From contig NZ_SUPW01000003.1 of assembly GCF_013337285.1 (NCBI RefSeq), forward strand, positions 534,016 through 598,015: 64,000 nt of DNA. Reading direction: 5' to 3'. Position numbers and translations under genes: made by a program. The notes under the pieces were generated by a model. It made no database searches. It saw only the letters and a program-made list of their open reading frames with translations, and was not told the origin of the DNA. This document shows positions 45,371 through 52,882 of this stretch, one piece after another. Numbering within the stretch: the first letter of the stretch is position 1; every line of letters starts with the position of its first letter. This DNA comes from Agrobacterium tumefaciens (GTDB lineage Bacteria; Pseudomonadota; Alphaproteobacteria; Rhizobiales; Rhizobiaceae).

Positions 45371-46648
45371 TTAGGCTCGCATGTTCGCCTCCAGCTTGTC
45401 CGTGCGACCACGCAGCTGCCCCAGCAGCATGGCTTGAAGATCAAAGCCACCCTCCTGTGACCTCCGGGTCAGATTGCGCAGATATCCACCCAGCGAGCTG
45501 ATCTGCTCCGCCTTCTGCAGCAGGCAGGCAAGGATAGCCGCCGTCCCCTGTCGACCGAAGGCGGTAAGCGCCTCCTGATAAGCCGACTGGCTGATGTTGA
45601 ACATGGTTCTGACGACGGAGGTTGCCACCTCCAGATCGCGCCAGCCGGTCACCGCTCCACCTGGGGCATAGAGTGAAATATCCGGGCAAGCCTTCAAAAC
45701 CAAAACAATATCAGGAACAAAAAATTGCTTATGAACAACAGGCCTGACCGGTGGTGGCGAAGGTCTTGCACTGACAGGTGCCGCATAAGCTGGCGGAGCC
45801 GCCGTGTTTACCACCGGTGGAACGGTTGCCGGTTCACGCAAATCTTGCGGTTTAGATATGGATTCGGATTCTGAATTCTTTATGAGGCGCTCATTTTGGC
45901 AGTCATTGCCGCTTAAATCTTCGGATTTTTCAATATTTTCCAGATAGTTGGTCACTTCTGCGCGCAGCGAGGCCAGAAAACCGGCGATTTCCTTGAGTTC
46001 AGTAGGTTTTGAATTGCGGCCAAGCGAGCGGGCAACGGCATTGTAGCGGGTCTGAAAGACTTCGGATGTTTCAGTCTGGCCGCTGGCCGCAATCATTTCA
46101 CAGAGTTTCTGGATATCGCGGCGGCAAAGGCTGATGCTTTCGCGAAGCCGTTGAAGATCAAGCCGCTCGCGGATGATGCGTTCAGCCATGTCTTCAATTT
46201 CTGCCTTGCGGGCGAGAAGCGGCGCCAGCGAAAAACCATAGGCTTCGCTGATCTCCCCTCCCCTGTGCTTGCGGGCGTAACGCTTTCCGTTTGGACTGTC
46301 TTTACGGATAATGAGACCGGCTTCGACAAGGGCCGAGAGATGCCGGCGCAACGTCTGTTCGGCCATTCCATGGGCTCGCAGCGACAATTGCGTATTGGAC
46401 GGAAAGACGACCAGGCCGGTTTCGCTGGAGAGTTCGTTCTTTGGATAAAAACTCAAAAGCGCGTTCAAGACCGCAAGCGAGCGATCGGTCACGCCGAGCA
46501 ATGGTCTTGCTTCACAGACAGAACGATAGAGTTTCCATTTATCGATCGCTTCGGTTTTGTTGTTTTTCTGTGTGGCAAATTGAGTTGCGAGAACGCCAAA
46601 CGACATCGCTCGCCGCCCAAAGGGCGTCGTTACATGTGTGCTGTTCAT
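45371..46648 (-). CDS. repC: Replication initiator RepC
   Basis: A 425-residue initiator of repABC replicons. The near-universal RepC N-terminus VTTPFGRR is present. The first half carries a winged-helix DNA-binding region (FPSNTQLSLRAHGMAEQTLRRHLSALVEAGLIIRKDSPNGKRY). RepC binds the origin inside its own gene and is rate-limiting for replication. The ATG was chosen because AAGGTG lies six bases before it; an in-frame GTG three codons upstream lies within that ribosome site. A 185-base spacer with an antisense RNA separates it from repB. Confidence 0.95.
   Translation of the reverse strand: MNSTHVTTPFGRRAMSFGVLATQFATQKNNKTEAIDKWKLYRSVCEARPLLGVTDRSLAVLNALLSFYPKNELSSETGLVVFPSNTQLSLRAHGMAEQTLRRHLSALVEAGLIIRKDSPNGKRYARKHRGGEISEAYGFSLAPLLARKAEIEDMAERIIRERLDLQRLRESISLCRRDIQKLCEMIAASGQTETSEVFQTRYNAVARSLGRNSKPTELKEIAGFLASLRAEVTNYLENIEKSEDLSGNDCQNERLIKNSESESISKPQDLREPATVPPVVNTAAPPAYAAPVSARPSPPPVRPVVHKQFFVPDIVLVLKACPDISLYAPGGAVTGWRDLEVATSVVRTMFNISQSAYQEALTAFGRQGTAAILACLLQKAEQISSLGGYLRNLTRRSQEGGFDLQAMLLGQLRGRTDKLEANMRA
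45841..45960. other. Presumed oriV: AT-rich tract inside repC
   Basis: In repABC replicons the origin maps to an AT-rich stretch within repC. This is the most AT-rich segment of the gene, and it holds two GATTC sites only six bases apart (45861 and 45867). The boundaries are my estimate. Confidence 0.5.
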
Positions 46649-46709
46649 GTCTTTCACCTTTCACAAGGCAAAAGAAAATCGCTCACCGAAAAATTCGATG
46701 CCAAGACTC

Positions 46710-46738
46710 TTGACTATGATTCGCGGAAATGAGATTCT
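46710..46738 (+). promoter_or_regulatory. Promoter of the repABC antisense RNA
   Basis: TTGACT (46710-46715) and GATTCT (46733-46738) with a 17-base spacer read rightward, against repB-repC. Three GANTC sites lie within 46705-46737, one overlapping the -10 and one abutting the -35, so adenine methylation could affect it. Confidence 0.6.
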
Positions 46739-46744
46739 TTGGTT

Positions 46745-46793
46745 GCTTAGATCAAAGAAAGGCTTCCGTGCGGCAACGTTCGGGGGCTTTTTT
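46745..46793 (+). ncRNA. Counter-transcribed RNA (incA/ctRNA) of repABC
   Basis: A short antisense RNA of about 49 bases in the repB-repC spacer. It ends in a GC-rich hairpin, GCTTCCGTGCG / CGTTCGGGGGC with a GCAA loop (46762-46787; several G-U pairs, one mismatch), followed by six T. Position, size and terminator match ctRNAs of other repABC replicons. They pair with the repC leader, stop repC expression and determine incompatibility and copy number. The 5' end is inferred from the promoter. Confidence 0.8.
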
Positions 46794-46833
46794 CTTTTGT
46801 GATGCGTCTCCTGTTAGTCGTTCGAGTTAAAAA

Positions 46834-47847
46834 TCACTGTTTTGACCGGTATTCGGCAAACAGCGTCTGAAGATGTTCCAGAACGAACTCGGCAAATTCC
46901 GGAGCTTCGTTCTTGTCGATCGAGATATCCAGCTTGCGGTCGCTCTCGACTACTTTCGCCAATCGACCACCGGATTCCGACGACCAGACACCGGCTTTTT
47001 TCGCTTGGGCCTTGGGCTTCAGGAAATCCAGAAGTGATTTGAATCGGTCTTCGGAGAGAAGCGCTGCAACGGAAGGTTCCCTGACATAGGCACGGGCAGC
47101 TTCCTTGACCTGCGACGAGGAAAGCTGATCGGCGAGATCCATCCAGTTACGGCGACCGACGCTAGGCGCGGGGCCGATAAGATCGACCAGATCCTCTGGA
47201 ATGCGGCCGACGACTGAGAGCATGTTGGAAAGATCGCCCTTGTGCAGGGACATTGCCGCCATGATCGTGTCACGGGGAAACCGCATCTGTAATTTCTGGG
47301 CGAAGCGCGCCTTTTCGATATAGGTGAGATCGCGGCGCTCGTTGTTTTCCTGTCCCTGTGCGACGACCAGCTGTTCATCACTGAGATCGCGAACGACGGC
47401 CTTGACCGGAATACCAATACTTGAAACGGCACGCAGACGGCGATGACCGAAGGCAACCTGATAACGGCCCGGAAATTCGGGATGCGGGCGCACCAGAATG
47501 GGTACCTGCTGCCCCTGCTCACGAATGGCTTCTACCAGACCTGCATCAGCCTCTTCTGAGGCCGGCATACGATCCGGTATGAACGAAGGATCGATATCGG
47601 CAGGGTTGAGGGCAACGATCGTCAGACCCTCGGCAAGCCGTTTTTCGATCTCTTCAGCCCGCTTGGCGCGTTCAGACACTTCGTTCAGCGACTGGCCGAT
47701 CATACCAACCGGCGAGTTCACAACATCCGTCATCAGGTCGGGAGAACCAAGGATAGGCCTGACGCGCGGCCGCGCCCGCTCGGGGGCTGCATCGTTGTTA
47801 TCTGTGGCCGGTGTGCTGAGATTTGCGAAGATCTGTTTTCTGCTCAT
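46834..47847 (-). CDS. repB: Partition protein RepB (ParB family)
   Basis: A 337-residue ParB-type centromere-binding protein. The N-terminal ParB/sulfiredoxin-like nuclease-fold domain contains PILVRPHPEFPGRYQVAFGHRRLRA (CTPase-type motif GHRR) and QGQENNERRDLTYIEKARFAQ. A helix-turn-helix follows near residues 185-215, then a C-terminal dimerisation part. It binds the 16-bp parS palindromes near 49.2-51 kb and acts with RepA in segregation and in repression of the operon. Its ATG overlaps the repA stop as ATGA, so expression is coupled. Confidence 0.95.
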   Translation of the reverse strand: MSRKQIFANLSTPATDNNDAAPERARPRVRPILGSPDLMTDVVNSPVGMIGQSLNEVSERAKRAEEIEKRLAEGLTIVALNPADIDPSFIPDRMPASEEADAGLVEAIREQGQQVPILVRPHPEFPGRYQVAFGHRRLRAVSSIGIPVKAVVRDLSDEQLVVAQGQENNERRDLTYIEKARFAQKLQMRFPRDTIMAAMSLHKGDLSNMLSVVGRIPEDLVDLIGPAPSVGRRNWMDLADQLSSSQVKEAARAYVREPSVAALLSEDRFKSLLDFLKPKAQAKKAGVWSSESGGRLAKVVESDRKLDISIDKNEAPEFAEFVLEHLQTLFAEYRSKQ

Positions 47848-49058
47848 GCTGCCCTACCCCACGCTTTTTTGATCAGTCCTTCGACCTCAGCGTTTACATT
47901 GTTCATGGCTTCCAGCGCGCGATCATAGGTCGAGCGGGTGAACTGGGTTCTTTCCACTTCGAAAAGCGTCTGGTTGGTCAATCCGGCGTCCGACACGGCC
48001 GTACTCTTCAGCATCGGATGGTTGAGGACGTTTTCACCGAAGATCGAACGAAGGAAGGCGACCATCTGGTTTTGCGGGCCATCACTCGGTTCAAACCGGG
48101 TGATAAGGTAACGCATCCAGTTATAATCGGATCGCGCACCCGCCCGGCCGATTTCGGCGAGAAGATCACCGGTCATTGCGAGGAACTGGTTCATGGACAT
48201 GACGTCCAGCATCTGCGGATGGACGGTGACGAGAACCGAGGTGGCCGCCGTCAATGCCGAAAGCGTCAGGTACCCGAGTTGCGGCGGGCAGTCGATCACG
48301 ACCACATCGTAGAAGTTCTGCGCCTGAGCGATAGCCTGGCCGATACGGGCAAAAAACAGTGTGTCGCCCGGCGCCCGGCGCATCAGCGCGCGGGGCGTGT
48401 CGTGTTCGAACTCCATGAGCTCCAGATTGCCCGGAACGATATGAAGGCCGGGAATATAGGTACCGCGAACGATCTCGGCTATCGGACGACGCTCTTCATC
48501 GTAGCGGATAGCGCCGTAAAGTGTTTCATTCGGTCCGACATCGATCTCCGGCTGATGACCGAATAGGGCCGACAGACTGGCCTGTGGGTCAAGGTCGATT
48601 GCGAGAACCCGATAACCGCGCAAGGCAAGATATTGCGCAAGATGCGCTGACGTCGTGGTCTTTCCCGAACCGCCCTTGAAATTCATGACGGCGATGACCT
48701 GGAGTTCTTCGCCGTCACGACGGTGGGGCAGGTAGCGGCGTGTACCACGCGCACCTTGATCGAGAAGCTTTCTGATCTCGTGCATATCTTCAACGGAATA
48801 GGAGCGGCGGCCTGAGGCCTGTGCCGCGTCAAGTTCCGGACGCTCAGCCGCGATCTGGCGAAGATAAGCCTCACCGATCCCAATCAACCGTGCAGTTTCG
48901 GCAGGCGAGAAATGTCGCATGCTCTTTTCGGTGTGGGGTGAAAATGTATTTGCATTATGCGCCTGCAATTGGGCTGACAGTGCAGCCGAATGCTGTTGTA
49001 TAAGGCCCGTCAGGTCGGGTGCCCCTGCAGCACGTCTTGAGTCGGCACTCTGTGTCAT
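47844..49058 (-). CDS. repA: Partition ATPase RepA (ParA family)
   Basis: A 404-residue ParA-type ATPase with an N-terminal helix-turn-helix (about residues 48-100; FSPAETARLIGIGEAYLRQIAAERPE). The deviant Walker A motif is KGGSGKTTTSAHLAQ, and later segments VVIDCPPQLGYLT are typical. RepA-ADP represses the operon with RepB, while RepA-ATP drives partition. The start chosen (MTQSADSRRAAG) has AGAAGA upstream and gives the normal RepA length; a longer frame adds 21 unsupported residues. It is the first gene of repABC and reads leftward. Confidence 0.95.
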   Translation of the reverse strand: MTQSADSRRAAGAPDLTGLIQQHSAALSAQLQAHNANTFSPHTEKSMRHFSPAETARLIGIGEAYLRQIAAERPELDAAQASGRRSYSVEDMHEIRKLLDQGARGTRRYLPHRRDGEELQVIAVMNFKGGSGKTTTSAHLAQYLALRGYRVLAIDLDPQASLSALFGHQPEIDVGPNETLYGAIRYDEERRPIAEIVRGTYIPGLHIVPGNLELMEFEHDTPRALMRRAPGDTLFFARIGQAIAQAQNFYDVVVIDCPPQLGYLTLSALTAATSVLVTVHPQMLDVMSMNQFLAMTGDLLAEIGRAGARSDYNWMRYLITRFEPSDGPQNQMVAFLRSIFGENVLNHPMLKSTAVSDAGLTNQTLFEVERTQFTRSTYDRALEAMNNVNAEVEGLIKKAWGRAA

Positions 49059-49234
49059 TTGTCTTCTTTCGCTCGATATCGCAGTGGCGGTTTTTTTCGA
49101 AAAAGGCGGTTTTTTCCGCAACTGAGATATAAGCGCCGATTCTCTTTTTGGCGCAATAGGCTTTTTTCCCGATTGCGAAAGTGCCGCTAAAGCATTGTGG
49201 AAGAATCACATTTGGGTTTTGTGACAGTTTGACG

Positions 49235-49250
49235 GTTAGCCGTGGCTAAC
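49235..49250. promoter_or_regulatory. parS site 1
   Basis: GTTAGCCGTGGCTAAC, a 16-bp palindrome apart from its centre, fits the repABC partition-site form GTTNNCNGCNGNNAAC closely. It lies 177 bases upstream of repA and should bind RepB. Confidence 0.88.
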
Positions 49251-49316
49251 TTCTTCAATATTGGTCGCGGGAACGATTGCCGGCTGTACTCTTATCAGCG
49301 ATTGAGAGCCTTCAGA

Positions 49317-49332
49317 GTTAGCCGCGGCTAAC
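49317..49332. promoter_or_regulatory. parS site 2
   Basis: GTTAGCCGCGGCTAAC, a perfect 16-bp palindrome, 82 bases (about eight helical turns) from parS site 1, start to start. This is the canonical repABC centromere sequence. Confidence 0.9.
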
Positions 49333-49495
49333 TCCGCAGAGTGAAGATAAAGATGCTTGCTGCTCCGCGCATCGACGAAAAGACAAGGGTGGACATTCGC
49401 AGGTGTTTAATCTCTACTCATTGACTAGAGTATCGTTGGGTTGGGCCACGCGCTCCCCGTGTGGCTATTCGTACTGTCGCAGGTTGGAGGAATAA

Positions 49496-50881
49496 ATGTC
49501 CTATGATGTCGCTCTCGTGGGGTCCGGCTTCACTGCCATCTGTACCGCCGCCCATCTTCTCTCTTCGCTGCCAGCAAAGGCTTCGATCGCTATTGTTGGC
49601 GATGAGTCTGACTTTGGGCGTGGAACGGCTTACCGTACGGAACTACCCTATCACCGGCTGAATGTGCCGGCTGGACGAATGAGCGTCTTTCCTGACCGCC
49701 CGAATGATTTCCTCGACTGGCTGAAGGAAAACGGGATAGGGGACGATCCTCTGCTATTCGCATCGCGCGGAGATTATGGTCTCTATCTAAGAGACAGGTT
49801 GGCAACTCTGTTGAGAAGTCGAGAACAAAGGGCGAGGGTGGATTTCATTCGCGCCAAGGCTTCCACCTGCCGCCCGGACGATGCGGGCGGATTTACCTTC
49901 ATTCTCGAAAACGGTGAGAACATGCGCGCGCAAAACGTTGTTCTGTGTGTGGGCGTCGGGGCGGCCAGTTTGCCGGTGCAAACTGTCGCTAATGATGAGG
50001 GCAGACTGCAGCGGATCATCGGTCACTGCTGGCAGCCAGGATGGCTGTCGAAGGTGAAGACGGGCGACCGCATCTGTATTCTCGGTTCCGGGTTGACGAT
50101 GATTGATCAGGTGCTGACCCTGAGGGGAAAAGGGCACACGGGGCCAATTCATGTCCTGTCTCGTCGCGGGCTGGTGCCGCATCCGCATATCAGCCCACCT
50201 TTGCCCGCCGTCGATCCCATCTTGCCAGAGAAAACCACGGAGATTAGCCGCCTGTTGCAGTCTTTGCGCAAACAGGTGAGGGAGGGCACGCCCTGGCGGA
50301 CCGTCATGGATGGGTTGCGACCGCGAACGCAGTCGCTTTGGCGCGCTCTCACGGTCGCTCAACGAAGCAGGTTCCTTCGGCATGCTTTGCCCTGGTGGAA
50401 CATTCACCGACATCGCATCGCGCCGGAGGTTCACGCGGCTTTTGAGAAACTGCTTACGGATGATGTTCTGGAAATCCACGCGGGTTATCTCAACTCCGTT
50501 GAAGAGCAGGATGAAGGCATTACCCTGCGCTACCGTCGCCGGCATACGCAGATATTGAAAGAGCTGCAGGTGGATTGGGTTGTGAATTGCACCGGTATGG
50601 AGCGAGCGGGTATTGGCCATTCGCGCCTTTTGGAAAACATGCGAAACGACCGTGTACTCCTGCTGGATTCTCTCGGTCTCGGCGTTGAGGTGGACGACCG
50701 GTCTCGGCTGTTGCGGGCGGACGGACAAAGTTGGCCTGGCCTTTTCGCCGCCGGCGCACTGACGGCGGGCCACTTATGGGAAATAACCGCCGTTCCGGAT
50801 ATTCGCTTGCAGGCGCAAAAGATCGCGCAACACGTCACGGACAGGGTGTCGTCGAACGATAGGGTTTCAGCGCAGGGGTAA
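49496..50881 (+). CDS. FAD/NAD(P)-binding protein
   Basis: A 461-residue flavoprotein-like enzyme of the FAD-NAD(P)-binding (PF13454-like) group. The N-terminal dinucleotide-binding fold is VALVGSGFTAICTAAHLL (5-22), followed by FGRGTAYRTELPYHRLNVPAGRM, typical of this family. A second Rossmann-type motif is ICILGSGLTMIDQVLTL near residue 190. DWVVNCTGMER and LFAAGALTAGHLWEITAV resemble the C-terminal FAD-binding segments. Substrate unknown. It has a strong GGAGG ribosome site and lies between parS sites, divergent from repABC. Confidence 0.75.
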   Translation: MSYDVALVGSGFTAICTAAHLLSSLPAKASIAIVGDESDFGRGTAYRTELPYHRLNVPAGRMSVFPDRPNDFLDWLKENGIGDDPLLFASRGDYGLYLRDRLATLLRSREQRARVDFIRAKASTCRPDDAGGFTFILENGENMRAQNVVLCVGVGAASLPVQTVANDEGRLQRIIGHCWQPGWLSKVKTGDRICILGSGLTMIDQVLTLRGKGHTGPIHVLSRRGLVPHPHISPPLPAVDPILPEKTTEISRLLQSLRKQVREGTPWRTVMDGLRPRTQSLWRALTVAQRSRFLRHALPWWNIHRHRIAPEVHAAFEKLLTDDVLEIHAGYLNSVEEQDEGITLRYRRRHTQILKELQVDWVVNCTGMERAGIGHSRLLENMRNDRVLLLDSLGLGVEVDDRSRLLRADGQSWPGLFAAGALTAGHLWEITAVPDIRLQAQKIAQHVTDRVSSNDRVSAQG

Positions 50882-51294
50882 ATTGCTGAGGTGAAATATC
50901 GGAAACAAGACCGTAGTCGACGCATATTTGTTCGGTGCCGGTCATCTCCGGATTTCCCATCTTTGATGTTAGCCGCGGCAAACTTTCCCAGTTGGCGAAT
51001 ATCCAACGAATAAACCGTTGGTGACTTCCAGGGCCAGAGGAGCGTGTCGGACCTACTTCCGTGGCAAGATGGATGGGACCCAATGATATGCTCTTGCAGC
51101 AACAGGTGATTCCTCGAGAAAAACGCTCTTCTCTGTTATAATTCAGGATTAGTGATTTCGTGCCGATAACGGTAGCAACAGGCGCGCTTCCTCTGGTTTG
51201 CTAAATAATTTACATCGCTTATGGAATGTTGCCGTAAAACGGGCTATAAATCCTAAAAAATACGATAATGATGAAAATTATTTGCGAGGTTTTG
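50882..51294. other. Gap with a third parS-like site, upstream of ridA
   Basis: This 413-base stretch is AT-rich toward its right end. Apart from the parS-like site at 50968 it holds no gene or terminator I can support. The promoter of the following operon must lie here, but no clear -35/-10 pair is visible. Confidence 0.4.
50968..50983. promoter_or_regulatory. parS-like site 3 (one mismatch)
   Basis: GTTAGCCGCGGCAAAC differs from parS site 2 by one base in the right arm. It lies 1.65 kb from site 2, beyond the FAD-protein gene, so the centromere may be spread across that gene. Confidence 0.7.
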
Positions 51295-51690
51295 ATGGAG
51301 AAGCAGAAGCTGGTGAGGTTCGCAACGGCTGACAATCAGGCCGGCGGCCAACGTCGGCCATTTGCCAAGGCCGTTCGGGCAGGCGATTTTGTCTATGTTT
51401 CCGGGCAGGTGCCGACTATTGACGGGGAAGTGGTGACTGGCGGCATCGTGGCCCAAACCGAGCAGGTTGTGGCCAACATCAAGGATGTTCTGGCGCTTGC
51501 CGATTGTACGCTTGCCGATGTGGTGAAGGTTAATGTCTGGCTGGATGACGCCCGGGACTTTTCAAGCTTCAATGCCGTTTTCCAGAAATATTTCATCGAC
51601 CATCCGCCGGCGCGCTCGACCGTGCAGTCGCCATTGATGGTCGACGCAAAGGTGGAAATGGACGTTATCGCTTATAAGCCGGTGGCTTAA
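51295..51690 (+). CDS. RidA/YjgF family enamine/imine deaminase
   Basis: A 131-residue RidA-family protein. Such proteins hydrolyse reactive enamines and imines released by PLP enzymes. Family traits are AGDFVYVSGQVP, the VWLDDARDFSSFNAVF segment and the catalytic-type Arg in PPARSTVQS. The start chosen has GAGG five bases upstream. It is the first gene of a three-gene cluster with a D-amino-acid PLP enzyme and an M81 peptidase, so it likely scavenges the enamine made by the neighbour. Confidence 0.88.
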   Translation: MEKQKLVRFATADNQAGGQRRPFAKAVRAGDFVYVSGQVPTIDGEVVTGGIVAQTEQVVANIKDVLALADCTLADVVKVNVWLDDARDFSSFNAVFQKYFIDHPPARSTVQSPLMVDAKVEMDVIAYKPVA

Positions 51691-51719
51691 CTATTTGATT
51701 TTTATGGTTTTGAGAGCAT

Positions 51720-52811
51720 ATGATGACCTATCCCTGGCCTGACGAGGGCACACCACTCAATGCGATTTCGACGCCGATGCCGGTGATCGATGAGGATCGG
51801 CTTGCGGCCAATATTCTCAAGGCGCAATCCTATCTCGATGGGCACGGCAAGGCCTTCCGGCCACATATCAAGACGCACAAGATACCGGCCATCGCCAGAC
51901 AGCAGCTTCAGGCCGGCGCCATCGGCATCAATTGCCAGAAGGTCAGCGAAGCGGAGGTTTTTGCAGATGCCGGCTTCGACGACATCCTGATTACCTTTAA
52001 TATTCTCGGCGCGGCGAAATTGTCACGACTAAAGGCACTGAATGCGCGTATCGGCCGGTTGAGTGTCGTTGCCGACAGCGCAGCGACGATTGCTGGCCTT
52101 GCCGGCACGTTTGATACGGAAAAGCCGCTTGCCGTGCTTGTCGAATGCGATACCGGCGGAAAGCGCTGCGGCGTCCAGACGCCGGAAGCCGTCCTGGTGC
52201 TTGCGGAAAAGATCGATGCGGCGCCGGGCCTCGTCTTCAAAGGCATTTTGACCTATCCGGCACCGGGTGGCGCTGAAAAGGTCGAGAGCTTTATTCGCGA
52301 GACAATGGCGCTGCTTGCGGGAAAAGGCATCGAATGCCCTGTCCGGTCCAGCGGTGGTTCACCGGATTTTTACGCCGCGCACCTTGTGCCTTCGGCAACC
52401 GAACACCGGGCGGGGACCTATGTCTATAATGACCGCGCCATGCTGCGCGCCGGTCATTGTGCGGCTGGCGATCTGGCAATGCATGTTCTTGCCACTGTGG
52501 TATCGCGGCCCACGCCCGATAGGGCCGTGCTCGATTGCGGCTCCAAGGCTTTGACCTCCGATCTTCTTGGTTTCAGCGATTACGGGCTGATCGAAGGTTA
52601 TGAAGGTGCCAAAATCATCTCGCTCTCGGAAGAGCATGCAGTTGTCGATCTATCCGGCTGCACTTCCGGCAGGCCGGAAATCGGTGATGTGGTCAAGGTC
52701 GTGCCAAATCATACCTGCGTTGTCAGCAACCTTTTCGACAGGATGGTGTTTCATCGAAACGGCCTTGTGACCCGGGTTGAAGACGTGGCCGCACGTGGTA
52801 CCGTGTGGTAA
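51720..52811 (+). CDS. D-threonine aldolase / D-serine dehydratase-like PLP enzyme
   Basis: A 363-residue fold-type III PLP enzyme of the DSD1/alanine-racemase N-terminal type. The PLP lysine is Lys51 in FRPHIKTHK. The mid-region has VECDTGGKRCGV and RSSGGSPDF, and the C-terminal metal site is PNHTCVVSNLFD, whose His and Cys bind zinc or manganese in relatives. Such enzymes cleave D-threonine or D-3-hydroxyamino acids, or dehydrate D-serine. With RidA next door, a dehydratase that releases an enamine is attractive. Two ATGs are adjacent; the first was used. Confidence 0.88.
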   Translation: MMTYPWPDEGTPLNAISTPMPVIDEDRLAANILKAQSYLDGHGKAFRPHIKTHKIPAIARQQLQAGAIGINCQKVSEAEVFADAGFDDILITFNILGAAKLSRLKALNARIGRLSVVADSAATIAGLAGTFDTEKPLAVLVECDTGGKRCGVQTPEAVLVLAEKIDAAPGLVFKGILTYPAPGGAEKVESFIRETMALLAGKGIECPVRSSGGSPDFYAAHLVPSATEHRAGTYVYNDRAMLRAGHCAAGDLAMHVLATVVSRPTPDRAVLDCGSKALTSDLLGFSDYGLIEGYEGAKIISLSEEHAVVDLSGCTSGRPEIGDVVKVVPNHTCVVSNLFDRMVFHRNGLVTRVEDVAARGTVW

Positions 52812-52882
52812 GATTACCCGGCTAATTAATTAATGAGATAGACGCTGCCGGAAGGCAGTCGGGGCAACGAGAAATCAGGAAA

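Larger units (their letters stand above)
49059..49495. promoter_or_regulatory. repABC control region
   Basis: A 437-base gap between divergent repA and the FAD-protein gene. It holds two perfect parS palindromes (listed separately) and two GANTC sites (49138-49142 and 49203-49207). For repA, TTGCGC with CTTATA 17 bases on is a candidate promoter (minus strand, about 49130-49158). For the rightward gene, TTGACT near 49421 could be a -35. Confidence 0.5.
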
